Of a stretch of DNA of 64,000 nucleotides, positions 1 through 11,115 are shown piece by piece. The stretch comes from Pelobates cultripes. Its lineage: Eukaryota; Chordata; Amphibia; Anura; Pelobatidae. Each line of letters begins with the position of its first letter. Within the stretch, counting starts at the first letter, position 1. The DNA is taken from contig OW240920.1 in NCBI GenBank assembly GCA_933207985.1, forward strand, positions 150,931,648 through 150,995,647, in the 5' to 3' direction. The position numbers and the translations under genes were made by a program. The notes below the pieces were generated by a model. That model worked only from the letters and a program-made list of their open reading frames with translations. It was not told the origin of the DNA and did no database searches.

Positions 1-485
1 ACTTAGTAAGCCTGGAGATGTTGAAGGAGACTCCCATGGGGGTAAAGGAGCGTGCCGTAACATCCAGTGCTCTAACATCCGACACCCTCTTGCAGGAAAT
101 CAGGCACAAAAGCATGGTCAATTTTGCTGACAGTTGTTTAAGCGAGAGTGCATCATTGTGTGGCCAAGATTCCAACAATTGTAAGACTGAAGTGACGTCC
201 CATAATGCTGTGTACCTGGGTTGCGGGCGACGAGCAAACCGAATTCCCCGTAGGAGACGGCATACCGGCAGTTGCTGCCCCATCGGGGTTCCATCTATCC
301 CTCTATGTCCTGCGGAAATCGCCGATCTATAAACATTAATGGTTCGGTATGCGAAGCCTTGGGTGTACAGGTCAGTGAGGAAACGTAACAAAGGAGCTAT
401 AGGCGCACATACGGGATCCACTCGTTGCTCCAGGCACCAATGACTCCATCCGTTCCAGGCATGGAGGTAGGACCGTCTAGTTCCG
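1..485 (-). pseudogene. DIRS tyrosine recombinase, N-terminal part, runs off the window
   Basis: A continuous open minus-strand frame from about 470 to 1 reads through HAWNGWSHWC, FLTDLYTQGFAYRTINVYRS and KLTMLLCLISCKRVSDVRAL. These correspond to the core-binding and early catalytic parts of DIRS tyrosine recombinases. The catalytic tyrosine and most of the catalytic R-H-R-Y set lie outside the window. The start overlaps the end of the RT/RNase H frame in a different register, as is usual for DIRS elements. It is listed as a pseudogene because it is partial here and belongs to a frameshifted element. Confidence 0.75.
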
Positions 486-2520
486 GGCGCCAAGCTCCCG
501 CCAGTAACTCGATAGTTTCTCGTGGAACACCTGGCACAACCCAGGGTCCCCTGAAAGGAGCCACGCTACAAGCTTGAGCTGCCCTTGAGCCAGTAGGGGA
601 TGTGGATTGCCCTCCGGGTCTGATAAAAGGAATAAGGCATCCGGGAGTAATCGCGGGAAGTCCACTGACATCTCCATGAGTGTTGGAAACCACGGTTGAG
701 CTGTCCAAAACGGGGCTACGAGGACCAGTGATGCCTGGGTCCGTCTGAGATGCACCAGTGTCCGAGCTATGAGGGCGAACGGTGGGAAAGCGTATAATCG
801 GCCGTCCGGCCAGTGTTGGATGAAAGCATCCGTCGCCAGTGTGTCCGGATCCGGTCTCCAGCTGAAGAATGTTGGTAATTGGGAGTTCAACCGAGATGCG
901 AACAAATCGATCCGCATTGGGCCCCAGAGCGTCTGAAGTCGTAAGAACACATTGCGGTTCAGCCTCCAATCGCTGGCGTCGTGCAGATGTCTTGAATGCC
1001 AATCCGCCACGACGTTGCACAAACCCGGGATGTATTCCGCCTGTATTGAAATATTGCGATCCAGGCAGTATTGCCAGAACTCCTTGGCCAGGTCTGTCAA
1101 AATCTCTGATTTCGTGCCACCCAGGTGGTTGATGTACCGGACCGCTGAAATGTTGTCCATGCGCAGGATTATGGAGCAATTTGTCGCGCCCCCGAGAAGG
1201 CTCTTCAGGGCGAACAACCCCGCTATCAGCTCCAAGCCGTTGATATGTAGGCTTTTCTCTGCACACGACCATATTCCTCCGGTGGAGATAGGCCCGCAAC
1301 GCGCTCCCCAACCGTGAGTGCTCGCATCGGACTCGAGGATGAAATCCGGGGCCGTCCCAAAGTTTGCTCTGCCGTTCCATGCTTCCATATGACGCAGCCA
1401 CCATGTGAGTTCTTGCTTGGCTGCGCAATCGAGCGGCACTGAGTCTGAGTACGAGTGCCCTGAGCACAGCTGTGTGGTCTTCAGTCGTTGTAGGGCCCTG
1501 TAATGGAGTGGACCCGGGAAAATTGCCTGAACGGAGGCCGATAGGAGTCCGATAATCCTGGCCAACTGTCGTAGTGTCAACACCGGTCGTGTGAGAGTCT
1601 TGCGGATCTCCTTTTTTTATACTTTTGACCTTGTCCGTTGGTAGGCTGAGTGTCCCAGTGACTGCATTGATACGGAAACCCAAGAATTCTATGGTTTGGG
1701 ACGGTGTCAGTACCGATTTCTCCCAATTGACGAGAAATCCTAAGTTTTGGAGCAACATCAGTGCCCATGTCAGGTGTTCCCGCAGTTGAGAGATCCCTTG
1801 TGCCATGATCAGCATATCGTCCATATAGATGATCATCCGGACACCTCTGCTTCGGAGCAAGGCGACCACCGGCTTCATTAATTTTGTGAAGCACCAAGGG
1901 GCTGATGAAAGACCAAAGGGGAGACATCGAAATCTCCACGTCACTCTGTCCCATTGGAATTGGAGCAGCCGATGGCACTCCTCCGCCATCGGGATAGTGA
2001 GGTAGGCATCCCGTAGGTCCAGTTTGACCATCCAATCCCCTAGTCTGAGTAGGTCCCGAAGGCAATGGATACCCTCCATCTTGAAATGGTTGTACCGTAC
2101 AAATGCGTTTAGTGGGCGCAGGTTGATGACTGGGTGTACTCCACCGCCTTTTTTGGGTACCAAAAACAGGTTGCTCGTGAACCCGGGAAAAGGTGACGGG
2201 GCCTGATATACGGCACCTTTTTCTTGTAAGGCGGCAATCTCCTTGTCCACTAAACCTTTGTCTCGTGTTGAAAATGCTATTGGATGTGGCCTGCCTGCCT
2301 GGACAGGGGGTTGTACAAACTCTATGTGATACCCCGTGACAGTATTGATGACCCATGCGTCCGTCGTCAGGCGTTGCCAGTTCCCCAGAAAGTGGGACAG
2401 TCTGCCCCCCACAGTCGGTATACCCGGGGAGGGGAAAGTTAGCACACTCACCATAAGGACGTCGGCCGTAAGAATTGGAGTCAGGGAAAAAACAGTGATA
2501 CTTAGCTGAGGCAGCAGCAA
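477..2520 (-). pseudogene. DIRS reverse transcriptase / RNase H / methylase-like region, frameshifted
   Basis: The first frame (from about 2500 down to about 1607) carries RT motifs: VPKKGGGVHPVINLR, LDLRDAYLTIPM, CLPFGLSSAPW and the catalytic IIYMDDML. Near 1608-1617, at a T-rich homopolymer on the plus strand, the open frame changes. The second frame (1583 to 477) continues with the DIRS region from RQLARIIGLLSA through an RNase H-like part (ESDASTHGWGA, RMDNISAVRYINHLGG) to the segment containing FASRLNSQLPTFFSWRPDP. It ends in TAG at 477-479. The two frames are collinear parts of one protein separated by a single indel. The alternative, a programmed frameshift, seems less likely because the break sits inside the conserved RT to RNase H linker. 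Confidence 0.85.
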
Positions 2521-2728
2521 AGAAAGAGGAAGAGGAGGAGGATACAGGAGAGGATATGAGAGAAGGACTGTTCCTATTGGTGGGAAGTTGGTGATGTAAT
2601 GTTAACCCTGTGAGGGTAGTTATGCATGTTTTCTTTTTTCTATACAAATAAACACCTTAGCTTTTTCTTTGCTGCTGAGGAAATAAAAGAAAGAGAGAAG
2701 CCTAATATGAGCCTCCGTGTCCTTTAAT

Positions 2729-3301
2729 TGTCAGGTTACCTCTGGTGTCTACCTCGGAGGAGGTTAGACACCTAGACGTCCATCCTCCTAGGGGGGCTGA
2801 CTCACCCGATCCTCGCAGTCCTCCCGGCCGTTTACACGCCGGCCGCGATAGCTCCGCCTCCTTTTATGACGCGGCGCTCAGTAGCCGACGTCATGACGGC
2901 AATCACGTTCCGACCCGTCAATCACGGCAACCAAGTGCCGAACAACGAATCAGGACTCGTTGGGGGCGGGGTCAACAGTTAAAGAGCCAAGGTATAAAAG
3001 AGGGTTTTGTGGAATGATTCATTGCCCTGTCGTGGTTCTAGCTAGTCTGGTCACTCAGTGCTCTTACCTCTATTGTCTTTTGGTTCCTGACTCGGCTTGT
3101 ATTTTTTGACCCTGCTTTCCTCTCTTGTCCTTTTGACTCGGCTTGCCTCTTGCTTACCTACTCTCTCGTTCCCTCGACCTCGGCTTGTCTCTGACCATTC
3201 TTTGCTTTCTCCTTACGTTAGTCCGGCCATTCTAAGGTCCGGTATACGTACCTATCTCCTGTTTGTATTCTGCGTGTTGGATCCCTGTCACGATCCTGAC
3301 A
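2729..3301 (+). repeat. 5' LTR of chromovirus
   Basis: 573 bp, TG...CA ends, with a TATA box GGTATAAAAGAGG beginning at 2991. It contains an open frame of 90 codons (2745-3017) that equals the tail of pol in the 3' LTR. No clear tRNA primer site follows; the sequence after 3301 is TTACGACAGGGCC. Confidence 0.95.
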
Positions 3302-3315
3302 TTACGACAGGGCCA

Positions 3316-4239
3316 ATGGATCCTGCAGGTACAAACTCTCAGGTCGGTTCTCCTGACTCTAGATTTGAGGCCATGGATCATAGAATGGACCAGATGGCTC
3401 TAGCTCTGCAAGCGTTGCTATCTCGTCCTAGTAATCACTCAGAGGAGATGCGTACCCCATCTATCTCCCCTGTAAGTACAGGCCTAGAGGTAGCCACAGT
3501 GGGTGCTTCTTCCCGTGTTACTTCCCCTTCACGCTATGGCGGCTCTCCTGACACTTGTCGAGGCTTTTTAAACCAGATAGGTATTCATTTTGAGTTACAA
3601 CCCCACGCCTACCCTACTGACAGGGCGAAGGTTGGATTTATAATCACGTTGCTCATTGACAAAGCACTTAGATGGGCTAACCCCCTGTGGGAAAATGATA
3701 ACCCGTTAGTTTACAATTATAATGCTTTTGTCGCTGCATTTAGGAGAACTTTTGACCCCCCAGGAAGAAAGGCCAATGCAGCTAGACTACTGTTACGTCT
3801 TAGACAGTATAACCGAACCCTCGTGGATTATGCGTTAGAGTTCAGATCCTTGGCGGCAGAAGTTAAGTGGAATGAACAGGCTTATATGGACGTATTTATA
3901 AACGGGTTATCTGATGAGATTCTAGATGAGGTTGCCACAAGAGAACTTCCTGAAAATTTGGAGGATTTGATTTCATTTATTTCCCGAATAGATGAACGTA
4001 TGAGACAGAAGCAGAATACTCGGGATAGAACCCGCAGATCCTCCATAAGACTAGCTCCCTCATTTCAGAGTTCTGATTCTACTACTTTAGCTGTCCCAGA
4101 ACCTATGCAAATAGGTAACACTCGACTCTCAGAAGAGGAAAGACAGTACAGGAGAAGGGAGGGGCTTTGTATGTATTGCGGAATAAGAGGTCACCTACGC
4201 CTAAATTGCCCTAACCGGCCGGGAAACGCCCGCACCTAA
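3316..4239 (+). CDS. gag: Chromovirus Gag
   Basis: The open frame extends upstream into the LTR, but the first ATG after the LTR, at 3316 (protein start MDPAGTNSQVG), is the likely start, giving 307 residues. The protein has a short coiled N-terminal part, a retrotransposon Gag core (residues about 70-200, including FLNQIGIHFELQP and NPLWENDNPLVYNYNAFVAAFRRTFDPPG) and one CCHC zinc knuckle near residues 285-298 (C-x2-C-x4-H-x4-C). It ends at TAA 4237-4239. Pol follows in the -1 frame relative to gag, which fits programmed -1 frameshifting, though no clear slippery site was identified. The frame is intact, and Gag would package element RNA in the cytoplasm. Confidence 0.9.
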   Translation: MDPAGTNSQVGSPDSRFEAMDHRMDQMALALQALLSRPSNHSEEMRTPSISPVSTGLEVATVGASSRVTSPSRYGGSPDTCRGFLNQIGIHFELQPHAYPTDRAKVGFIITLLIDKALRWANPLWENDNPLVYNYNAFVAAFRRTFDPPGRKANAARLLLRLRQYNRTLVDYALEFRSLAAEVKWNEQAYMDVFINGLSDEILDEVATRELPENLEDLISFISRIDERMRQKQNTRDRTRRSSIRLAPSFQSSDSTTLAVPEPMQIGNTRLSEEERQYRRREGLCMYCGIRGHLRLNCPNRPGNART

Positions 4240-4259
4240 GTTTCTCAAGAGGACAGGCC

Positions 4260-7200
4260 TTGGGTGTTTCTATCTTGTCCTCTATATATGATTATAAAGA
4301 TCATAGGCTTCTGATACCTGTTTCTTTAGCTTGGGAAAAGGGAGTACTTAATGCTATGGCTTTGGTAGATTCCGGAGCAGCTGAAAGCTTTATTGACCAA
4401 GCCTTTGTCACTAACCATTCTATCCCATCTCAGCTAAGGGATACACCCTTGGCCGTTGAGGCCATAGATGGTAGACCATTATCTGAACCTGTTATTTTCC
4501 GTGAAACCATACCAATTAAGTTAACCATTGGTATCCTACACGAGGAAAGAATATCCCTCATGCTGATCTCATCTCCTTCAGTTCCAATAGTCTTGGGGTA
4601 TACCTGGCTTAAGAAGCATAACCCTACTATTGACTGGGAACTGGGTGAGATAGTCTCCTGGGGTCAGGGTTGCCAGAGAGGATGTTAACAGAAAGTCTCA
4701 CCGGTTTGCATAGTTGACGCCCCGGTTAACTCTTCCCAATCTACAGATTTTCAGATACCGTCTCAGTACCTGGATTTAAAGGCAGTCTTTGACAAAAAGA
4801 AGGCTGATACTTTACCTCCACATAGGTCCTTCGACTGTAAAATTAGACTCCTGCCTGGTACTATGCCTCCGAGGGGTACGGTATATCCTTTATCCACTAA
4901 GGAGAACTTAGTCCTAGAGGAGTACATACGTGAAAACCTAGACAAAGGATTTATTAGGAGATCTTCTTCTCCGGCCGGGGGCGGTTTCTTTTTTGTAGAT
5001 AAAAAAGACGGCACTCTACGGCCTTGCATTGATTATCGGGGCTTGAATAAGATAACTGTTAGAAATGCTTATCCTATTCCTTTAATTACTGAGCTCTTTG
5101 ATCGACTGAAAGACTCCAAGATTTTTACCAAGTTAGATTTGAGGGGAGCTTATAACTTGGTGAGAATTCAGCAGGGAGACGAATGGAAAACAGCTTTCAA
5201 TACCCGTTATGGCCACTATGAATACACGGTAATGCCCTTCGGGCTTTGCAATGCACCTGCAGTATTCCAGGACCTAATTAATGAGGTTCTTAGGGAATTT
5301 CAGCATGAATGCGTTATAGTATATTTGGATGATATACTAATACACTCTAGAGAGATTGAGACTCACCACAGACAAGTCAGAAGGGTATTGCGCAAACTGT
5401 TACAACATGGATTGTACTGCAAATTGGAAAAGTGTAGCTTCGACCAAGCTCAGATAAACTTTCTTGGCTACGTTATTTCTGGAGACGGATTTAGGATGGA
5501 CCCCATTAAACTCCAATCGATTTTAGATTGGCCATTGCCCAGGGGACTCAAGGCCATTCAAAGGTTTATCGGATTCTCCAATTATTATAGGCGCTTCATT
5601 AAAGGTTACTCTTCTATTATTGCTCCTATTACCAATATGACTGGACAGGGTGCTGATACCAAGACTTGGTCTACAGAGGCTCTCTCTGCTTTCAAAACAC
5701 TCAAAGAACATTTTGCCTCAGCACCGATATTAGTTCATCCTGACACCTCTTTGCCTTTTCTACTCGAGGTAGACGCCTCGGAGACAGGTATAGGCGCTAT
5801 CTTGTCCCAAAGGCTAGGTTTGGATAAACCGTTACATCCATGTGGTTTTTTTTCCAAGAAATTATCTGGGCCTGAAAGTAGATATGACATTGGTGACAGG
5901 GAACTGTTAGCGGTCATTATGGCTTTAAAGGAATGGAGACATTTGTTGGAAGGGACTTTATACCCGGTTACTATTTTGACGGATCACAAGAATTTGTCCT
6001 ATATAGGGGAGGCCAAGCGCTTGTCCGCCAGGCAAGCTCGTTGGTCCTTGTTCCTTACACATTTCAATTACGTGCTCACTTATAGACCTGGTTCTAAGAA
6101 CTCTAAGGCAGATGCATTGTCCCGCCAACATGAACCTTCTACGGTGTCTGAAGCAGCTTTGTCTTCTATCGTTCCCAAGTGTAATATTATTGCCAACACG
6201 TGTGTCAGGATACACTCGCCGTTGCTTGCTGAGATCAAGAAAGTACAACATCTAGCTCCCAAACCTGTTCCTGGGGCTCGGTACTTCGTTCCTCCTGAGC
6301 TCCAAGTGGAACTGCTGCATTGCTTTCATGACAGTAAAGTTGCTGGGCACCCCGGCATACGCAAAACGTGTTCCCTGATTTCTAAAGATTTCTGGTGGCC
6401 TTCTTTTCATAAGGATATAAGGGATTTCGTCGGGCATGTGCTGTCTGTATGAAGACTAAGCAACCTCATGCGCTCCCATGTGGGCTTTTGCACCCCTTAG
6501 AAATTCCCGAGAGACCATGGTCCTGTTTGGCTATGGACTTCATTGTCGATTTGCCTGTTTCTAAAAAACATACTGTTATTCTCACGGTGATTGACAGGTT
6601 TACTAAAATGGCTCATTTCGTGCCCTTGCCTAAACTGCCCTCGTCTCCCGAATTAGCTGAGATATTCGCGAGGGAGATTTTTCGTTTACATGGTATTCCC
6701 TCTGAAATTGTTTCTGATAGAGGTTCCCAATTTGTTTCCCGCTTTTGGAAGTCTTTCTGTTCTCACTTAGGCATCAAGTTGAATTTCTCATCTGCCTATC
6801 ATCCCCAGTCCAACGGAGCTGCCGAACGCACCAACCAAAAGATTGAACAATATTTGCGTTGTTTTGTTTCTGAACACCAGGACGATTGGGTTGGTCTGAT
6901 TCCTTGGGCAGAGTTTGCGCACAACAATCTCGTTTGTGATTCTACTCGTTCTAGCCCCTTTTTCTTGAATTATGGCTTTCATCCTTCCATTCTTCCGTCG
7001 GTTTCCCCTTCCCAAGGGGTACCGTCGGTTGATGTTCATGTCGCCAATCTGAGAAAGTTGTGGGATCAGACTCGACGAATTCTTCTTCAGAATTCCACGG
7101 TGTTCAAACGACACGCTGACAAACGGAGACGGGTGGCTCCGGTTTTTGCCCCGGGTGATAAGGTGTGGTTGAGTACCAGAAACATCCGCTTGAAGGTTCC

Positions 7201-7897
7201 TTCCATGAAATTTGCCCCTCGTTACATAGGCCCTTACAAGGTTCTGTGTCGGATTAACCCGGTTGCGTATCGTCTTGCCCTTCCGCCTGCCCTGCGCATC
7301 CCTAACTCTTTTCATGTTTCTTTGTTGAAGCCTTTGGTTTGTAACAGATTTTCCTCCGCTGTGTCCTCCCCTCTCTCTGTCCAGGTTGAGGGTCAGGAGG
7401 AATATGAAATCAAATCCATTCTCGATTCTCGTATTTCTCGGGGGAAGTTGCAATATCTTGTTGACTGGAAGGGGTATGGGCCTGAAGAAAGGTCTTGGGT
7501 GGGCCGTGAAAATGTGCATGCCCCTCGTCTCCTCCGGGCATTTCATGCTCGTTTTCCGTCTCGCCCCGGTTCCTTCCGCCCGGTGGGCGTTTCTGAGAGG
7601 GGGGGTACTGTCAGGTTACCTCTGGTGTCTACCTCGGAGGAGGTTAGACACCTAGACGTCCATCCTCCTAGGGGGGCTGACTCACCCGATCCTCGCAGTC
7701 CTCCCGGCCGTTTACACGCCGGCCGCGATAGCTCCGCCTCCTTTTATGACGCGGCGCTCAGTAGCCGACGTCATGACGGCAATCACGTTCCGACCCGTCA
7801 ATCACGGCAACCAAGTGCCGAACAACGAATCAGGACTCGTTGGGGGCGGGGCCAACAGTTAAAGAGCCAAGGTATAAAAGAGGGTTTTGTGGAATGA
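4260..7897 (+). pseudogene. pol: Chromovirus Pol: protease, RT, RNase H, integrase, chromodomain, with two breaks
   Basis: Protease active site LVDSGAAESFID lies near 4365. A TAA at 4686-4688 interrupts the same frame before the RT. RT carries LRPCIDYRGLNKI, MPFGLCNAPAVFQ and catalytic VYLDDILIHS. RNase H follows (EVDASETGIGA, LTDHKNLSYI). The integrase zinc region (AGHPGIRKT, then CAVC) spans a frame change near 6430-6450. The core has MDFIVDLP, VSDRGSQF and HPQSNGAAERTNQ, giving the DDE set. The C-terminus carries a chromodomain (YEIKSILDS, LVDWKGYGPEERSW), which in chromoviruses directs integration to marked chromatin. The open frame runs 289 bp into the 3' LTR. The two breaks make Pol non-functional here. 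Confidence 0.9.
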
Positions 7898-8181
7898 TTC
7901 ATTGCCCTGTCGTGGTTCTAGCTAGTCTGGTCACTCAGTGCTCTTACCTCTATTGTCTTTTGGTTCCTGACTCGGCTTGTATTTTTTGACCCTGCTTTCC
8001 TCTCTTGTCCTTTTGACTCGGCTTGTCTCTCGCTTACCTACTCTCTCGTTCCCTCGACCTCGGCTTGTCTCTGACCATTCTTTGCTTTCTCCTTACGTTA
8101 GTCCGGCCATTCTAAGGTCCGGTATACGTACCTATCTCCTGTTTGTATTCTGCGTGTTGGATCCCTGTCACGATCCTGACA
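7609..8181 (+). repeat. 3' LTR of chromovirus
   Basis: 573 bp, differing from the 5' LTR at three sites. It is preceded by a G-rich polypurine tract at about 7595-7605. The pol frame continues into this LTR and stops at 7895-7897. A TATA box lies at 7871-7880. Confidence 0.95.
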
Positions 8182-8186
8182 TTAAT

Positions 8187-8355
8187 AAAATTTAGTTTTT
8201 ACCTGCCGAAGAGTAAAGAGTTTTCACCTACAGAGGATTTATCTTGTTTTTCAAGTTGAGACATTACTGGCCCCATTAACTGTTTTTCTTCTCAAACCAA
8301 GTCTTAATTTAGATTTTTATAGTGTTTGATTATCTTGACACATCTTGCTGTATAT
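8187..8355 (-). mobile_element. Probable continuation of the DIRS-like element upstream of the chromovirus insertion
   Basis: Because the chromovirus duplicated TTAAT, the sequence here was contiguous with 2728 before insertion. Nothing coding longer than about 20 codons is seen on the minus strand. The assignment rests on contiguity rather than a recognised motif. Confidence 0.45.
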
Positions 8356-10978
8356 CGAGCATGTCAAACTTGAATATATTTGTGGCCCGCCTGCCCTGGG
8401 GCGGCTTTGTGCTGTGGCTGCGACCAGCCGCAAGACAGGAAAGATATTTCCTGTCTGATTCTTGTCTTCCCTCCCACGGACGCAAGAGCGCACAGTGTCT
8501 ATCTGTCTGCAGAGCAGGACAGCCATTCCCCCTTCCTGTCATGGGGTAACACCTCCGGGTTCAGCACACAGCTGTGAGGAGCTGGACCCCGCCCCCCTCT
8601 GACACAGCTCTGATGGTATTTAGGGAGACTGGGCCAGAGAGAGGGGGCTTGGTGATTGTGTGTGAGCTACCTCCGCGAGACCGCGGGCTCCACAGGCTCA
8701 GCTACTGGGAGCTACTTCCACCAGACTTACCTCTCCACAAGCTCAGACAAGCCGTTCCAGCCTTTGAGCCAATGCAAGGATTGCTGCATGCCATAAAGGA
8801 TTACTGGAGAATGGATACTTTGCTACTTTACAAGTGGACCATATCTCTGAACTATTGGAGAACTACACATATTAACTGTAACGGACCGTTTTGCACATAA
8901 GGGGTAAAAACCGTTTAGGCGATCGTCCCCCTTTCCAGAGATGCAGGCACAGCTACTGCAGAACACCAATCCACCGAACAGGAAACCATATGAATGCTGT
9001 AAACAGCCGAATAGGAAAAACCATACGAATAGGTTTACACTCCTAGCAGTCAAACTGGAACAGCATACAATAAATCCCCCAAGAACGAGACAAAGCTCCG
9101 TGTTGAGGGTCAAGCAGTGAACAGTCAGAGCTGTGGGTTTATTGTGCTTATGTACACATTCTTACACATTAGTACCACCCACAGGGTTTTGGAACACAAC
9201 CAATAAACACATACAATACACTCAGACACTCCCACACAAATTCCTCCCCTCTGCATGTGATTCAATTACCTTACACAATAGGTAATGTAATTTAGCACAA
9301 GCAGAGAAATACAATTTTTCCACATTATTCATAACTTGAAAAGTATGCATCACATTCACATAATTTTCAGAATCAGCATACTCCAAATACAAACATACAT
9401 CAAAATCATACAAATTGGTCCAGTGGTTCAAAAGATAGATCGTAGTCCTTTGTGACCAAAGGAAGCATGGCTTTTCTGCCCAAAACCAGTTCCACAGAGT
9501 CTTCTATCCTGGAGATAATTAGAAGTAATCCAATTATCTCCAAAGACAGAGGCAAAACTCCATTGAACACATGGCAGCAAAAAGACAGTAAAATACAATA
9601 AAATACACAAGGTTACATTTATGACATAAAATACAGACATGCAACATATCCCCAGATAGCTCAGATCTGAGCGCACATTATTACTTTCATTATATTAATG
9701 GGCTCCATGGCATAGCTATCTGGGGTATCACTGCTCAAACAGGACAAGCACCAAATGACCCGGCTTTCTTGTCTTTGCAGGGGAAAATCAAGCCTTTTAA
9801 CATGGGGCCATAATCCAAAGGCAACAGGCGAGCAACCAGGCTTCTACAATGCAATGTGGCGAGATTGCTCTCGTCACATTAACCTTAAGTATATCTTTCA
9901 GCTATATGTCTACAATATCATTTAATAATGAACTAATGCTTGCTTACTCAAATCTTCACTGCTTCAAGCTACTAATTATATGGAGGACAACTCCCATCAT
10001 GCTTATTCACTATGAACTGTTCTTGCTCTGCAAATATTCTTAGCTACTTGCCTATTGTTTCTGTTGAAGATTGTTCTCATGAATTTAAAGAATGTTACTT
10101 AATGCATCTCTGAGGAAATACTTATTAATGAACTTTGTGTTGTTGATTACTTGCACTTCTTTTTATTGGATTATTGCCTAAATGCAATTCATTTAAGTTT
10201 AACATTTATTAAAACTTCTTTTGAATCAAGTTACCAGCGATTCTCTCTTTTCTTAAAGCTACAGTATTGATACTTTAAAGATTCTCCGTTTCTTCACTAA
10301 TGTAATTAGGGAGGTTTACAAGCTGCAGTTGAGTTCCAAACCAAATCACCCAAGTAGCGTAACACTTCCCTCCTGCTCGCAGTACCGGAGGTGCGTCTGG
10401 CCTGCTTGAGCGGAGAAGAGCAGCGCTGGAACTGGAGGACGGGCTGCTCATCCTAAGGTAGGGGAAGAGGAGCTTGGGGAACCTTCCTGTGTAGTGGGTT
10501 TAATTGGGGAGAGGGGCAGTGTATTGGATTTGGGGTCAATGGACATGACGACTGGCCGCGCAGCTTTTTGCCACACATGCACAATAGTTTCCCAAGTTTT
10601 GCTATGGGAAAGCATTGGGTTGGCTGAGATCATCAAGTGAAGAAAACACTCCTAGGACTTCAAAATCAACAAAATGTTTTTTACAACTGTGCAACAGCAT
10701 TCATTCACCAGTTCAGTCCCATCACCAAACATTCTTAATATGTCAAGGTAGTTGGACTGAAACATTGGTTATATGCAAATCCACATCTCCTTAAAATAAA
10801 TTCACTCTTTTGTTTACTTTGAAGCCCTACGAGCGTGAGGACATCCAGTGTGAGGCAACTTTTTTTATTCAGTACTTTCAAATAAACCTACGTTTCTATG
10901 AAAACTAAAATTTTTGTTTTTTTGTGGCCCACATAAATGTAAACCTTGTTTATTTAGCCTGTGAGTTTGACATGCTTG
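8356..10978. mobile_element. Probable non-autonomous hAT-like DNA transposon with a nested solo LTR
   Basis: The ends are inverted: the left end reads CGAGCATGTCAAACT and the right end, reverse complemented, reads CAAGCATGTCAAACT. Both have a TGTGGCCC block nearby (8381 and 10923). Flanking 8-mers CTGTATAT (8348-8355) and GTGTACAT (10979-10986) match at six of eight positions, which fits an old 8-bp hAT duplication. Inside is a solo LTR (8877-9878) with its own exact duplication. No transposase was recognised. Ends and class are inferred from the repeats only. Confidence 0.55.
8877..9878 (-). repeat. Solo LTR of the Gmr1-like family
   Basis: The 1002-bp unit, read on the minus strand, starts TGTGACGAGAGC and ends GGTCCGTTACA. 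It is flanked by an exact 5-bp duplication TTAAC (8872-8876 and 9879-9883). It has a TATA-like TACATAAG followed closely by AATAAA, as in the other LTRs of this window, and a perfect 10-bp stem hairpin at 9511-9541 (GGAGATAATT / AATTATCTCC). No internal coding region adjoins it, so it is a solo LTR left by LTR-LTR recombination. Confidence 0.8.
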
Positions 10979-11109
10979 GTGTACATGTACATACCTTGGC
11001 GCAATCTAATAATTGAACGCTTTACAGACACAAGTCGGATGGTCGCCTTTACATCTATAGGCCATAACATTTGAAACACTCAAAACAAACAAAACAAGTT
11101 TCCAGAATC

Positions 11110-11115
11110 TTTATT
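11110..11115 (-). terminator. Candidate poly(A) signal of tafazzin
   Basis: AATAAA on the minus strand, about 1.1 kb after the tafazzin stop codon, in AT-rich sequence with no competing gene. The interval 11095-12206 would then be the 3' untranslated region. Other AATAAA-like sites exist in the interval, so the true end is uncertain. Confidence 0.4.

Larger units (their letters stand above)
1..2728 (-). mobile_element. DIRS-like tyrosine-recombinase retrotransposon, 5' side interrupted and 3' end outside the window
   Basis: Read on the minus strand the order is a short 5' region, reverse transcriptase, RNase H with a methylase-like region, then the start of a tyrosine recombinase that runs off position 1. 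This domain order and the RT opening GGRLSHFLGNWQ are typical of DIRS1-type elements, which insert through a recombinase rather than a DDE integrase. A chromovirus inserted at TTAAT (2724-2728) splits its upstream part, and 8187-8355 is probably the same element resuming. No gag-like sequence lies upstream of the RT, so the copy is probably internally deleted. At least one frameshift shows it is not functional as it stands. Family assignment is strong; exact ends are not visible. Confidence 0.85.
2729..8181 (+). mobile_element. Ty3/Gypsy chromovirus (sushi-like), nearly full length, with 5-bp target duplication
   Basis: Two 573-bp LTRs (2729-3301 and 7609-8181) start TGTCAGG, end CTGACA and flank gag, protease, RT, RNase H, integrase and a chromodomain in standard order. 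The target duplication TTAAT is exact (2724-2728 and 8182-8186). By eye the LTRs differ at three positions, all transitions (2972/7852, 3146/8026, 3151/8031), so the insertion is fairly recent. The coding region has two breaks: a TAA at 4686-4688 between protease and RT, and a frame change near 6430-6450 in the integrase zinc-binding region. The target is a DIRS element. Confidence 0.95.

Noticed and set aside
1577..2647. 356-codon minus-strand ORF overlapping the DIRS RT
   Set aside because: It is an alternative frame of the RT region without motifs.
6788..7546. 252-codon minus-strand ORF opposite the chromovirus integrase
   Set aside because: It is the antisense shadow of integrase and chromodomain coding sequence.
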